DNA of 64,000 nucleotides from Amblyomma americanum (lineage: Eukaryota; Arthropoda; Arachnida; Ixodida; Ixodidae). Where the stretch lies: assembly GCF_052857255.1 (NCBI RefSeq), contig NC_135505.1:44036520-44100519 (forward strand), written 5' to 3'. Shown in pieces: positions 50,572 through 63,606 of the stretch. The stretch's first letter is position 1, and every line of letters starts with the position of its first letter. Both the position numbers and the translations under genes were made by a program. Below the pieces are notes generated by a model. The model searched no databases, was not told where the DNA came from, and was given only the letters and a program-made list of their open reading frames with translations.

Positions 50572-53206
50572 CGTGTTGGAGAAACTCCGTGTTGGAGGAA
50601 CTCCTTGTTGGAGAAACTCCGTGTCTGAGAATCTCCGTGTTGGAGAAACTCCGTGTTGAAGAAAATCAGTGTTGTAGATAGAAACTCCGTGTTGGAGAAA
50701 CTCCGTGTTGAAGAAAATCAGTGTTGGAGAAACTCTGTGTTGGAGAAACTGCGTGTTGTAGAAAATCCGTGTTGTACAAACTCCGTGTTGGAGAAACTCC
50801 CTGTCGGAGAAACTCCGCGTTGGTTAAACTTCTTGTTGGTGAAACTCCTTGTTGGAGATACTCCGTGTTGGAGAAACTCCGTGTTGGAGAAAATTTGTGT
50901 TGGAGAAACTGTGTTGGGGAAACTCCGTGTTGTAGAAACTCCGTAATAGAGAAACTCTGTGTTGGAGAAACTCCGTGTTGGGGAAACTCCGTGTTGGAGA
51001 AACTCCGTGTTTCGGAAACTCCATGTCGGAGAAACTCGGTGTTCGAGAATCTTTGTGTTGGAGAAACTCCTTGTCGGAGAAACTCTTTGTTGGAGAAATT
51101 CTTTGTTGGAGAAACTCCGTGTTGGAGAAATTCCGTGTTGGAGAAACTCCATGTAGGTGAAACTCCTTGTTGGAGAAACTCCGTGTTGGGGAAAATCCGT
51201 GTTGGAGAAATTCTGTTTTGGAGAACTTCGTGTTGGAGAATTTCCGTGTTGTTGAAACTCCGTGTTGGACATACTCCGTTTTGGAGAAACTCCTTGTTGG
51301 AAAAACTCCGTGTTTGGGAAACTCCGTGTTGGAGAAACTTCGTGTGGGAGAAACTCCGTGTTGGAGAAACTCCGTGTTGAAGAAACTCAGTGTTGGAGAA
51401 ACTCTGTGTTGGAGAAACACCATGTTGTAGAAAATCCGTGTTGTAGAAACTCCGTGTTGGAAAAAAGCCGTGTCGGAGAAACTCCGGGTTTGAGAAACTT
51501 CTTGTTGGTGAAACTCCTTGTTGGAGATACTCCGTGTTGGAGAAACTCCGTATTGGAGAAAATTCGTGTTGGAGAAACTCTGTGTTGGGGAAACTCGGTG
51601 TTGTAGAAACTCCGTAATGGAGAAACTCGGTGTTGGAGAAACTCCGTGTTGGGGAAACTCCGTGTCGGAGAAACTCGGTGTTGGAGAAACTTTGTGTTGG
51701 AGAAACTCCTTGTCGGAGAAACTCTTTGTTGGAGATATTTCTTGTTGGAGAAACTCCGTGTTGGGGAAATTCTGTGTTGGAGAAACTCCATGTAGGAGAA
51801 ACTCCTTGTTGGAGAAACTCCGTGTTGGGGAATATCCGTGTTGGAGAAACTCCGTGTTGGAGAAACGTCGTGTTGGAGAATTTCCGTGTTGGAGAAACTC
51901 CGTGTTGGAGAAACTCCGTTTTGGAGAAACTCCTTGTTGGAAAAACTCCGTGTTGGGGAAACTCCGTGTTGGAGAAACTTCGTGTTGGGGAAACTCCGTG
52001 TTGGAGAAACTCCTTGTTGGAGAAACTCCGTGTTGGAGAAACTCCGTGTCGGAGAAACTCCGTGTTGGAGAAACTCTGTGTTGGGGAAACTACGTGCTGG
52101 AGAAACTCCTTGTTGGAGAAACTCCTTGTTGAAGAATCTCTTTGTTGGAGAAACTCCTTGTTGGAGAAACTCCGTGTTGTAGAAATTCTGTGTTGGAGAT
52201 ACTCCGTGTTGGAGAAACTCCGTGTTCGAGAAACTCCTTGTTGGAGGAACTCCTTGTTGGAGAAACTCCGTGTTGGAGAAACTCCGTGTAGGAGAAAGTC
52301 TGTGTTGGAGAAACTCCGTGTTGGTGAAACTCCGCGTTCTAGAAACTCCGTGTTGTAGAAACACGGTGTTGTAGAAACTCTGTGTTGGAGAAACTTCGTG
52401 TTGGAGAAACTCCGTGTTGTAGAAACTCCGTGTTGGAGAAACTCCGTGTTGCAGAAACTCCGTGTTGGAGAAATCCGTTTTGGTTAAACTTCGTGTTGGA
52501 TAAACCCCGTGTCGAAGAAACTCCGTGTCGGAGAAACATCGTTTTGGAGAAACTCCTTGTCGGAGAAACTTCGTGTTGGAGAAACTCCGTGTTGGAGAAA
52601 CTCCGTGTTTGAGAAACTCCGTGCTGGAGAAGCTCCGCGTTGCAGAAACGCCTTATTGGAGAAACTCCGTGTTGGAGAATCTCGGTATTGGAGAAACTCT
52701 GTCTTGGAGAAACTCCGAGTTGGAGAAACTCCGTTTTGGAGAAATTTCGTGTTGAGAAACTTCGTGTTGGGGAAACTCCGTGTTGGAGAAACTTCGTGTT
52801 GGAGAAACTGCGTGTTGGGGAAACTCCGTATTGGAGAAACGGCGTGTCGGAGAAACTTCGTGTTGGAGAAACTTCTTGTTGCAGAAAGTCTTTCTTAGTG
52901 AAACTCCGTGTTGGAGAAACAGTGTTCTAGAAACTCCGTGTTGAAAAAACTCCGTGTTGGAGAAACTCCGTGTTGGAGAAACACCGTGTTCTAGAAACTC
53001 CGTGTTGAAAAAAATTCGTGTTAGAGAAACTCCGTTTTGAAGAAACTTCGTGTTGGAGAAACTCCGTGCTGGAGAAACTGTGTTGGAGAAACTTCGTGTT
53101 GGATAAACTCCGTGTTGGAGAATCTCCGTGTTATAGAAACTCTGTGTTGGAGAAACTCCATGTTGGAGAAACTCTGTGTTGGAGGAACTGCGTGTTGTGG
53201 AAACTT
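50572..53206 (+). repeat. 2,635-bp HOR variant, first of two direct tandem copies
   Basis: It abuts a second copy at 53207-55841 with a constant 2,635-bp offset: 20-bp units 50674/53309, cttattgg 52652/55287, and the private gttgagaaacttcg one-base loss at about 52753/55388. It starts in the gtctgagaatc and 20-bp-unit part of the HOR and ends after ctttcttag, gttctag and gctggagaaactg. The two copies meet within ordinary monomers (ttcgtgttggag). No unit is gained or lost between them, only substitutions (for example ggaggaactg near 53181 against ggagaaactg). Confidence 0.88.
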
Positions 53207-55841
53207 CGTGTTGGAGAAACTCCGTGTTGGAGGAACTCCTTGTTGGAGAAACTCCGTGTCTGAGAATCTCCGTGTTGGAGAAACTCCGTGTTGAAGAAAA
53301 TCAGTGTTGTAGATAGAAAATCCGTGTTGGAGAAACTCCGTGTTGAAGAAAATCAGTGTTGGAGAAACTCTGTGTTGGAGAAACTGCGTGTTGTAGAAAA
53401 TCCGTGTTGTACAAACTCCGTGTTGGAGAAACTCCCTGTCGGAGAAACTCCGCGTTGGTGAAACTTCTTGTTGGTGAAACTCCTTGTTGGAGATACTCCG
53501 TGTTGGAGAAACTCCGTGTTGGAGAAAATTTGTGTTGGAGAAACTGTGTTGGGGAAACTCCGTGTTGTAGAAACTCCGTAATAGAGAAACTCTGTGTTGG
53601 AGAAACTCCGTGTTGGGGAAACTCCGTGTTGGAGAAACTCCGTGTTTCGGAAACTCCATGTCGGAGAAACTCGGTGTTCGAGAATCTTTGTGTTGGAGAA
53701 ACTCCTTGTCGGAGAAACTCTTTGTTGGAGAAATTCTTTGTTGGAGAAACTCCGTGTTGGAGAAATTCCGTGTTGGAGAAACTCCATGTAGGTGAAACTC
53801 CTTGTTGGAGAAACTCAGTGTTGGGGAAAATCCGTGTTGGAGAAATTCTGTTTTTGAGAACTTCGTGTTGGAGAATTTCCGTGTTGGAGAAACTCCGTGT
53901 TGGACATACTCCGTTTTGGAGAAACTCCTTGTTGGAAAAACTCCGTGTTTGGGAAACTCCGTGTTGGAGAAACTTCGTGTGGGAGAAACTCCGTGTTGGA
54001 GAAACTCCGTGTTGAAGAAACTCAGTGTTGGAGAAACTCTGTGTTGGAGAAACACCATGTTGTAGAAAATCCGTGTTGTAGAAACTCCGTGTTGGAAAAA
54101 ATCCGTGTCGGAGAAACTCCGGGTTTGAGAAACTTCTTGTTGGTGAAACTCCTTGTTGGAGATACTCCGTGTTGGAGAAACTCCGTATTGGAGAAAATTC
54201 GTGTTGGAGAAACTCTGTGTTGGGGAAACTCGGTGTTGTAGAAACTCCGTAATGGAGAAACTCTGTGTTGGAGAAACTCCGTGTTGGGGAAACTCCGTGT
54301 CGGAGAAACTCGGTGTTGGAGAAACTTTGTGTTGGAGAAACTCCTTGTCGGAGAAACTCTTTGTTGGAGATATTTCTTGTTGGAGAAACTCCGTGTTGGG
54401 GAAATTCTGTGTTGGAGAAACTCCATGTAGGAGAAACTCCTTGTTGGAGAAACTCCGTGTTGGGGAATATCCGTGTTGGAGAAACTCCGTGTTGGAGAAA
54501 CGTCGTGTTGGAGAATTTCCGTGTTGGAGAAACTCCGTGTTGGAGAAACTCCGTTTTGGAGAAACTCCTTGTTGGAAAAACTCCGTGTTGGGGAAACTCC
54601 GTGTTGGAGAAACTTCGTGTTGGGGAAACTCCGTGTTGGAGAAACTCCTTGTTAGAGAAACTCCGTGTTGGAGAAACTCCGTGTCGGAGAAACTCCGTGT
54701 TGGAGAAACTCTGTGTTGGGGAAACTACGTGCTGGAGAAACTCCTTGTTGGAGAAACTCCTTGTTGAAGAATCTCTTTGTTGGAGAAACTCCTTGTTGGA
54801 GAAACTCCGTGTTGTAGAAATTCCGTGTTGGAGATACTCCGTGTTGGAGAAACTCCGTGTTCGAGAAACTCCTTGTTGGAGGAACTCCTTGTTGGAGAAA
54901 CTCCGTGTTGGAGAAACTCCGTGTAGGAGAAAGTCTGTGTTGGAGAAACTCCGTGTTGGTGAAACTCCGCGTTCTAGAAACTCCGTGTTGTAGAAACACG
55001 GTGTTGTAGAAACTCTGTGTTGGAGAAACTTCGTGTTGGAGAAACTCTGTGTTGTAGAAACTCCGTGTTGGAGAAACTCCGTGTTGCAGAAACTCCGTGT
55101 TGGAGAAATCCGTTTTGGTTAAACTCCGTGTTGAATAAACTCCGTGTCGAAGAAACTCCGTGTCGGAGAAACATCGTTTTGGAGAAACTCCTTGTCGGAG
55201 AAACTTCGTGTTGGAGAAACTCCGTGTTGGAGAAACTCCGTGTTTGAGAAACTCCGTGCTGGAGAAGCTCCGCGTTGCAGAAACGCCTTATTGGAGAAAC
55301 TCCGTGTTGGAGAATCTCGGTATTGGAGAAACTCTGTCTTGGAGAAACTCCGAGTTGGAGAAACTCCGTTTTGGAGAAATTTCGTGTTGAGAAACTTCGT
55401 GTTGGGGAAACTCCGTGTTGGAGAAACTTCGTGTTGGAGAAACTGCGTGTTGGGGAAACTCCGTATTGGAGAAACGGCGTGTCGGAGAAACTTCGTGTTG
55501 GAGAAACTTCTTGTTGCAGAAAGTCTTTCTTAGTGAAACTCCGTGTTGGAGAAACAGTGTTCTAGAAACTCCGTGTTGAAAAAACTCCGTGTTGGAGAAA
55601 CTCCGTGTTGGAGAAACACCGTGTTCTAGAAACTCCGTGTTGAAAAAAATTCGTGTTAGAGAAACTCCGTTTTGAAGAAACTTCGTGTTGGAGAAACTCC
55701 GTGCTGGAGAAACTGTGTTGGAGAAACTTCGTGTTGGATAAACTCCGTGTTGGAGAATCTCCGTGTTATAGAAACTCTGTGTTGGAGAAACTCCATGTTG
55801 GAGAAACTCTGTGTTGGAGAAACTGCGTGTTGTAGAAACTT
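53207..55841 (+). repeat. 2,635-bp HOR variant, second of two direct tandem copies
   Basis: Counterpart of 50572-53206 at constant offset. After 55848 the sequence continues with gttgtaaaaac, as in the related copy at about 49450, instead of re-entering a third copy. Confidence 0.88.
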
Positions 55842-57095
55842 CGTGTTGTAAAAACTTCGTGTTGAAGAAACTTCTTGTTGGAGAAACACCGTGTTGGATA
55901 AACTCCGTGTTGGAGAAACTCCGTGTTGGAGAAACTCCGTTTTGTAGAAACTCCGTGTTGGAGCAACTCCCTGTTGGAGAACCTCCCTGTTGGAGAAACT
56001 CCGTGTTAGAGAAACTCCGTGTTGGGGAAACTCCGTGTTGGAGAAACTTCGTATTTCGGAAACTTCGTGTTGGGGAAACTCCGTGTTGGAGAAACTTCGT
56101 GTGGGAGAAACTCCGTGTTGGAGAAACTCCGTGTTGAAGAAACTCAGTGTTGGAGAAACTCTGTGTTGGAGAAACACCATGTTGTAGAAAATCCGTGTTG
56201 TAGAAACTCCGTGTTGGAAAAAATCCGTGTCGGAGAAACTCCGGGTTTGAGAAACTTCTTGTTGGTGAAACTCCTTGTTGGAGATACTCCGTGTTGGAGA
56301 AACTCCGTATTGGAGAAAATTCGTGTTGGGGAAACTCTGTGTTGGGGAAACTCGGTGTTGTAGAAACTCCGTAATGGAGAAACTCTGTGTTGGAGAAACT
56401 CCGTGTTGGGGAAACTCCGTGTCGGAGAAACTCGGTGTTGGAGAAACTTTGTGTTGGAGAAACGCCTTGTCGGAGAAACTCTTTGTTGGAGATATTTCTT
56501 GTTGGAGAAACTCCGTGTTGGGGAAATTCTGTGTTGGAGAAACTCCATGTAGGAGAAAGAAACTCCGTGTTGGGGAATATCTGTGTTGGAGAAACTCCGT
56601 GTTGGGGAATATCCATGTTGGAGAAACTCCGTGTTGGAGAAACGTCGTGTTGGAGAATTTCCGTGTTGGAGAAACTCCGTGTTGGAGAAACTCCGTGTTG
56701 GAGAAACTCCGTTTTGGAGAAACTCCGTGTTGGAGAAACTCCGTGTTGGAGAAACTCCGTTTTGGAGAAACTCCTTGTTGGAAAAACTCCGTGTTGGGGA
56801 AACTCCGTGTTGGAGAAACTTCGTGTTGGGGAAACTCCGTGTTGGAGAAACTCCTTGTTGGAGAAACTCCGTGTTGGAGAAACTCCGTGTCGGAGAAACT
56901 CCGTGTTGGAGAAACTCCGTGTTGGAGAAACTTCGTGTTGGGGAAACTACGTGCTGGAGAAACTCCTTGTTGGAGAAACTCCTTTTTGAAGAATCTCTTT
57001 GTTGGAGAAACTCCTTGTTGGAGAAACTCCGTGTTGTAGAAATTCCGTGTTGGAGATACTCCGTGTTGGAGAAACTCCGTGTTGGAGAAACTCCA
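55236..57095 (+). repeat. Truncated HOR module with shared fusion junctions, copy 2
   Basis: It shares with 48842-50545 the gttgagaaac one-base loss (about 55388), the fusion to gtgtgggagaaac (about 56090) and the 12-bp deletion (56551). Offsets are 6394 and 6442. Its left part is also the end of the second 2,635-bp copy. It carries an extra 64-bp stretch of near-consensus units around 56690-56760. Confidence 0.8.
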
Positions 57096-58642
57096 TGTTG
57101 TAGAAAATCCGTGTTGTAGAAACTCCGTGTTGGAGAAACTCCGTGTTGGAGGAACTCCTTGTTAGAGAAACTCCGTGTCTTAGAATCTCCGTGTTGGAGA
57201 AACTCCGTGTTGAAGAAAATCAGTGTTGTAGATAGAAACTCCGTGTTGGAGAAACTCCGTGTTGAAGAAAATCAGTGTTGGAGAAACTCTGTGTTGGAGA
57301 AACTGCGTGTTGTAGAAAATCCGTGTTGTACAAACTCCGTGTTGGAGAAACTCCCTGTCGGAGAAACTCCGCGTTGGTGAAACTTCTTGTTGGTGAAACT
57401 CCTTGTTGGAGATACTCCGTGTTGGAGAAACTCCGTGTTGGAGAAAATTTGTGTTGGAGAAACTGTGTTGGGGAAACTCCGTGTTGTAGAAACTCCGTAA
57501 TAGAGAAACTCTGTGTTGGAGAAACTCCGTGTTGGGGAAACTCCGTGTTGGAGAAACTCCGTGTTTCGGAAACTCCATGTCGGAGAAACTCGGTGTTCGA
57601 GAATCTTTGTGTTGGAGAAACTCCTTGTCGGAGAAACTCTTTGTTGGAGAAATTCTTTGTTGGAGAAACTCCGTGTTGGAGAAATTCCGTGTTGGAGAAA
57701 CTCCATGTAGGTGAAACTCCTTGTTGGAGAAACTCCGTGTTGGGGAAAATCCGTGTTGGAGAAATTCTGTTTTGGAGAACTTCGTGTTGGAGAATTTCCG
57801 TGTTGGAGAAACTCCGTGTTGGACATACTCCGTTTTGGAGAAACTCCTTGTTGGAAAAACTCCGTGTTTGGGAAACTCCGTGTTGGAGAAACTTCGTGTG
57901 GGAGAAACTCCGTGTTGGAGAAACTCCGTGTTGAAGAAACTCAGTGTTGGAGAAACTCTGTGTTGGAGAAACACCATGTTGTAGAAAATCCGTGTTGTAG
58001 AAACTCCGTGTTGGAAAAAATCCGTGTCGGAGAAACTCCGGGTTTGAGAAACTTCTTGTTGGTGAAACTCCTTGTTGGAGATACTCCGTGTTGGAGAAAC
58101 TCCGTATTGGAGAAAATTCGTGTTGGAGAAACTCTGTGTTGGGGAAACGCGGTGTTGTAGAAACTCCGTAATGGAGAAACTCTGTGTTGGAGAAACTCCG
58201 TGTTGGGGAAACTCCGTGTCGGAGAAACTCGGTGTTGGAGAAACTTTGTGTTGGAGAAACTCCTTGTCGGAGAAACTCTTTGTTGGAGATATTTCTTGTT
58301 GTAGAAACTCCGTGTTGGGGAAATTCTGTGTTGGAGAAACTCCATGTAGGAGAAACTCCTTGTTGGAGAAACTCCGTGTTGGGGAATATCCGTGTTGGAG
58401 AAACTCCGTGTTGGAGAAACGTCGTGTTGGAGAATTTCCGTGTTGGAGAAACTCCGTGTTGGAGAAACTCCGTTTTGGAGAAACTCCTTGTTGGAAAAAC
58501 TCCGTGTTGGGGAAACTCCGTGTTGGAGAAACTTCGTGTTGGGGAAACTCCGTGTTGGAGAAACTCCTTGTTGGAGAAACTCCGTGTTGGAGAAACTCCG
58601 TGTCGGAGAAACTCCGTGTTGGAGAAACTCTGTGTTGGGGAA

Positions 58643-59600
58643 ACTACGTGCTGGAGAAACTCCTTGTTGGAGAAACTCCTTGTTGAAGAATCTCTTTGTT
58701 GGAGAAACTCCTTGTTGGAGAAACTCCGTGTTGTAGAAATTCCGTGTTGGAGATACTCTGTGTTGGAGAAACTCCGTGTTCGAGTTGTTGTTGGAGGAAC
58801 TCCTTGTTGGAGAAACTCCGTGTTGGAGAAACTCCGTGTAGGAGAAAGTCTGTGTTGGAGAAACTCCGTGTTGGTGAAACTCCGCGTTCTAGAAACTCCG
58901 TGTTGTAGAAACACGGTGTTGTAGAAACTCTGTGTTGGAGAAACTTCGTGTTGGAGAAACTCCGTGTTGTAGAAACTCCGTGTTGGAGAAACTCCGTGTT
59001 GCAGAAACTCCGTGTTGGAGAAATCCGTTTTGGTTAAACTCCGTGTTGGATAAACTCCGTGTCGGAGAAACTCCGTGTCGGAGAAACATCGTTTTGGAGA
59101 AACTCCTTGTCGGAGAAACTCCGTGTTGGAGAAACTTCGTGTTGGGGAAACTACGTGCTGGAGAAACTCCTTGTTGGAGAAACTCCTTGTTGAAGAATCT
59201 CTTTGTTGGAGAAACTCCTTGTTGGAGAAACTCCGTGTTGGAGAAATTCCGTGTTGGAGATACTCCGTGTTGGAGAAACTCCGTGTTCGAGAAACTCCTT
59301 GTTGGAGGAACTCCTTGTTGGAGAAACTCCGTGTTGGAGAAACTCCGTGTAGGAGAAAGTCTGTGTTGGAGAAACTCCGTGTTGGAGAAACTCCGCGTTC
59401 TAGAAACTCCGTGTTGTAGAAACACGGTGTTGTAGAAACTCTGTGTTGGAGAAACTCCGTGTTGTAGAAACTCCGTGTTGGAGAAACTGCGTGTTGCAGA
59501 AACTCCGTGTTGGAGAAATCCGTTTTGGTTAAACTCCGTGTTGGATAAACTCCGTGTTGGAGAAACTCCGTGTCGGAGAAACTCCGTGTCGGAGAAACAT
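58643..59600 (+). repeat. 507-511-bp tandem duplication at the same HOR position
   Basis: The same series as in 31421-32314 is duplicated here, from 58643 and from 59150. The gttctag units at 58886 and 59397 are 511 bp apart because of a 4-bp deletion in the first copy near 58793 (gttcgagttgttgttgg). The second copy starts about 60 bp later relative to ttggttaaac than in HOR f, keeping the gtgtcgg/catcgttttgg units. The breakpoint therefore differs from that at 31.8 kb. Confidence 0.83.
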
Positions 59601-61370
59601 CGTTTTGGAGAAACTCCTTGTCGGAGAAACTTCGTGTTGGAGAAACTCCGTGTTGGAGAAACTTCGTGTTGATGAAACTCCTTGTTGGGGAAACTCCGAA
59701 TTGAAGAAACTCAGTGTTGTAGAAACTCCGTGTTGGAGAAACTTCGTGTTGGAGAAACTCCGTGTTGGAGAAACTCCATGCTGGAGAAACTCCGTGTTGG
59801 AGAAACTCCGCGTTGGAGAAACTCCGTGTTTGAGAAACTCCGTGCTGGAGAAGCTCCGCGTTGCAGAAACGCCTTATTGGAGAAACTCCGTGTTGGAGAA
59901 TCTCCGTATTGGAGAAACTCTGTCTTGGAGAAACTCCGAGTTGGAGAAACTCCGTGTTGGAGAAACTCCGTTTTGGAGAAATTTCGTGTTGGAGAAACTT
60001 CGTGTTGGGGAAACTCCGTGTTGGAGAAACTTCGTGTTGGAGAAACTGCGTGTTGGGGAAACTCCGTATTGGAGAAACTGCGTGTCAGAGAAACTTCGTG
60101 TTGGAGAAACTTCTTGTTGCAGAAAGTCTTTCTTAGTGAAACTCCGTGTTGGAGAAACTCCGTGTTGGAGAAACACAGTGTTCTAGAAACTCCCTGTTGA
60201 AAAAACTCCGTGTTGGAGAAACTCCGTGTTGGAGAAACACCGTGTTCTAGAAACTCCGTGTTGAAAAAATTTCGTGTTAGAGAAACTCCGTTTTGAAGAC
60301 ACTTCGTGTTGGAGAAACTCCGTGCTGGAGAAACTGTGTTGGAGAAACTTCGTGTTGGATAAACTCCGTGTTGGAAAATCTCCGTGTTATAGAAACTCTG
60401 TGTTGGAGAAACTCCATGTTGGAGAAACTCAGTGTTGGAGAAACTGCGTGTTGTAGAAACTTCGTGTTGTAAAAACTTCGTGTTGAAGAAACTTCTTGTT
60501 GGAGAAACACCGTGTTGGATAAACTCCGTGTTGGAGAAACTCCGTGTTGGAGAAACTCCGTTTTGTAGAAACTCCGTGTTGGAGCAACTCCCTGTTGGAG
60601 AACCTCCCTGTTGGAGAAACTCCGTGTTAGAGAAACTCCGTGTTGGGGAAACTCCGTGTTGGAGAAACTTCGTATTTCGGAAACTTCGTGTTGGGGAAAC
60701 TCCGTGTTGGAGAAACTCCGTGTTGGAGAAATTCCGTGTTTGGAGAAACCCTGTGTTGGAGAAACTCCTTTTTGGAGGAACTCCTTGTTGGAGAAACTCC
60801 GTGTTGGAGAATCTCCGTGTTGGAGAAACTCCGTGTTGGAGAAATTCCGTGTTGGAGAAACACTGTGTTGTAGAAACTCCGTGTTGTAGATAGAAACTCC
60901 GTGTTTTAGAAACTCCGTGTTGGAGAAACTTCGTTTGGGAGAAACTCCGTGTTGGAGAAACTCCGTGTTGAAGAAACTCAGTGTTGGAGAAACTCTGTGT
61001 TGGAGAAACTCCGTGTTGTAGAAAATCCGTGTTGTAGAAACTCCGTGTTGGAGAAACTTCGTGTTGGAGAAACTCCGTTTTAAAGAAACTTCGTGATGGA
61101 GAAACTCCGTGCTGGAGAAACTGTGTTGGATAAACTTCGTGTTGGAGAATTTTCGTGTTGGAGAAACTCCGTGTTGGAGAAACTATGTTTTGGAGAAACT
61201 CCTTGTTGGAAAAACTTCGTGTTGGGGAAACTCCGTGTTGGAGAAACTTCGTGTTGGGGAAACTCCGTGTTGGGGACACTCCGTGTTGGAGAAACTCCGT
61301 GTTGGAGGAAGACCGTGTTGGAGAAACTCCTTGTTGCAGAAATTCTTTGTTGGAGAAACTCCTTGTTGGA
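59450..61370 (+). repeat. Late-HOR segment copied from the 38-43-kb type
   Basis: It matches 38.06-38.92 kb at an offset of 21387 and 41.9-43.58 kb at an offset of 17784 (cttattgg 59873/42089, 20-bp unit 60886/43102, gaggaagaccg about 61303/43519). The match stops near 61370, where gttggagaaactcctt leads to ctttgttggagatatttc instead of cgtcttgtag. Private changes include ccctgttgaaaa near 60191 and ttttaaagaaac near 61079. Confidence 0.8.
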
Positions 61371-62229
61371 GAAACTCTTTGTTGGAGATATTTCTTGTTG
61401 GAGAAACTCCGTGTTGGGGAAATTCTGTGTTGGAGAAACTCCATGTAGGAGAAACTCCTTGTTGGAGAAACTCCGTGTTGGGGAATATCCGTGTTGGAGA
61501 AACACCATGTTGTAGAAAATCCGTGTTGTAGAAACTCCGTGTTGGAAAAAATCTGTGTCGGAGAAACTCCGGGTTTGAGAAACTTCTTGTTGGTGAAACT
61601 CCTTGTTGGAGATACTCCGTGTTGGAGAAACTCCGTATTGGAGAAAATTCGTGTTGGAGAAACTCTGTGTTGGGGAAACTCGGTGTTGTAGAAACTCCGT
61701 AATGGAGAAACTCTGTGTTGGAGAAACTCCGTGTTGGGGAAACTCCGTGTCGGAGAAACTCGGTGTTGGAGAAACTTTGTGTTGGAGAAACTCCTTGTCG
61801 GAGAAACTCTTTGTTGGAGATATTTCTTGTTGGAGAAACTCCGTGTTGGGGAAATTCTGTGTTGGAGAAACTCCATGTAGGAGAAACTCCTTGTTGGAGA
61901 AACTCCGTGTTGGGGAATATCCGTGTTGGAGAAACTCCGTGTTGGAGAAACGTCGTGTTGGAGAATTTCCGTGTTGGTGAAACTCCGCGTTGTAGAAACT
62001 CCGTGTTGTAGAAACACGGTGTTGTAGAAACTCTGTGTTGGAGAAACTTCGTGTTGGAGAAACTCCGTGTTGTAGAAACTCCGTGTTGGAGAAACTCCGT
62101 GTTGCAGAAACTCCGTGTTGGAGAAATCCGTTTTGGTTAAACTCCGTGTTGGATAAACTCCGTGTCGAAGAAACTCCGTGTCGGAGAAACATCGTTTTGG
62201 AGAAACTCCTTGTCGGAGAAACTTCGTGT

Positions 62230-63606
62230 TGGAGAAACTCCGTGTTTGAGAAACTCCGTGCTGGAGAAGCTCCGCGTTGCAGAAACGCCTTATTGGAGAT
62301 ACTCCGTGTTGGAGAATCTCGGTATTGGAGAAACTCTGTCTTGGAGAAACTCCGAGTTGGAGAAACTCCGTTTTGGAGAAATTTTGTGTTGAGAAACTTC
62401 GTGTTGGGGAAACTCCGTGTTGGAGAAACTTCGTGTTGGAGAAACTGCGTGTTGGGGAAACTCCGTATTGGAGAAACTGCGTGTCGGAGAAACTTCGTGT
62501 TGGAGAAACTTCTTGTTGCAGAAAGTCTTTCTTAGTGAAACTCCGTGTTGGAGAAACAGTGTTCTAGAAACTCCGTGTTGAAAAAACTCCGTGTTGGAGA
62601 AACTCCGTGTTGGAGAAACACCGCGTTCTAGAAACTCCGTGTTGAAAAAAATTCGTGTTAGAGAAACTCCGTTTTGAAGAATCTTCGTGTTGGAGAAACT
62701 CCGTGCTGGAGAAACTGTGTTGGAGAAACTTCGTGTTGGATAAACTCCGTGTTGGAGAATCTCCGTGTTATAGAAACTCTGTGTTGGAGAAACTCCATGT
62801 TGGAGAAACTCTGTGTTGGAGAAACTGCGTGTTGTAGAAACTTCGTGTTGTAAAAACTTCGTGTTGAAGAAACTTCTTGTTGGAGAAACACCGTGTTGGA
62901 TAAACTCCGTGTTGGAGAAACTCCGTGTTGGAGAAACTCCGTTTTGTAGAAACTCCGTGTTGGAGCAACTCCCTGTTGGAGAACCTCCCTGTTGGAGAAA
63001 CTCCGTGTTAGAGAAACTCCGTGTTGGGGAAACTCCGTGTTGGAGAAACTTCGTATTTCGGAAACTTCGTGTTGGGGAAACTCCGTGTTGGAGAAACTTC
63101 GTGTGGGAGAAACTCCGTGTTGGAGAAACTCCGTGTTGAAGAAACTCAGTGTTGGAGAAACTCTGTGTTGGAGAAACACCATGTTGTAGAAAATCCGTGT
63201 TGTAGAAACTCCGTGTTGGAAAAAATCCGTGTCGGAGAAACTCCGGGTTTGAGAAACTTCTTGTTGGTGAAACTCCTTGTTGGAGATACTCCGTGTTGGA
63301 GAAACTCCGTATTGGAGAAAATTCGTGTTGGAGAAACTCTGTGTTGGGGAAACTCGGTGTTGTAGAAACTCCGTAATGGAGAAACTCTGTGTTGGAGAAA
63401 CTCCGTGTTGGGGAAACTCCGTGTCGGAGAAACTCGGTGTTGGAGAAACTTTGTGTTGGAGAAACTCCTTGTCGGAGAAACTCTTTGTTGGAGATATTTC
63501 TTGTTGGAGAAACTCCGTGTTGGGGAAATTCTGTGTTGGAGAAACTCCATGTAGGAGAAAGAAACTCCGTGTTGGGGAATATCCGTGTTGGAGAAACTCC
63601 GTGTTG
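62230..63606 (+). repeat. Truncated HOR module with shared fusion junctions, copy 3
   Basis: It shares cttattgg (62289), the gttgagaaac one-base loss (about 62390), the fusion to gtgtgggagaaac (about 63090) and the 12-bp deletion (63553) with the two earlier copies; the offset to copy 2 is 7002. It ends near 63606, where the sequence jumps to gaagaaaatcag and the 20-bp unit at 63622. Confidence 0.8.
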
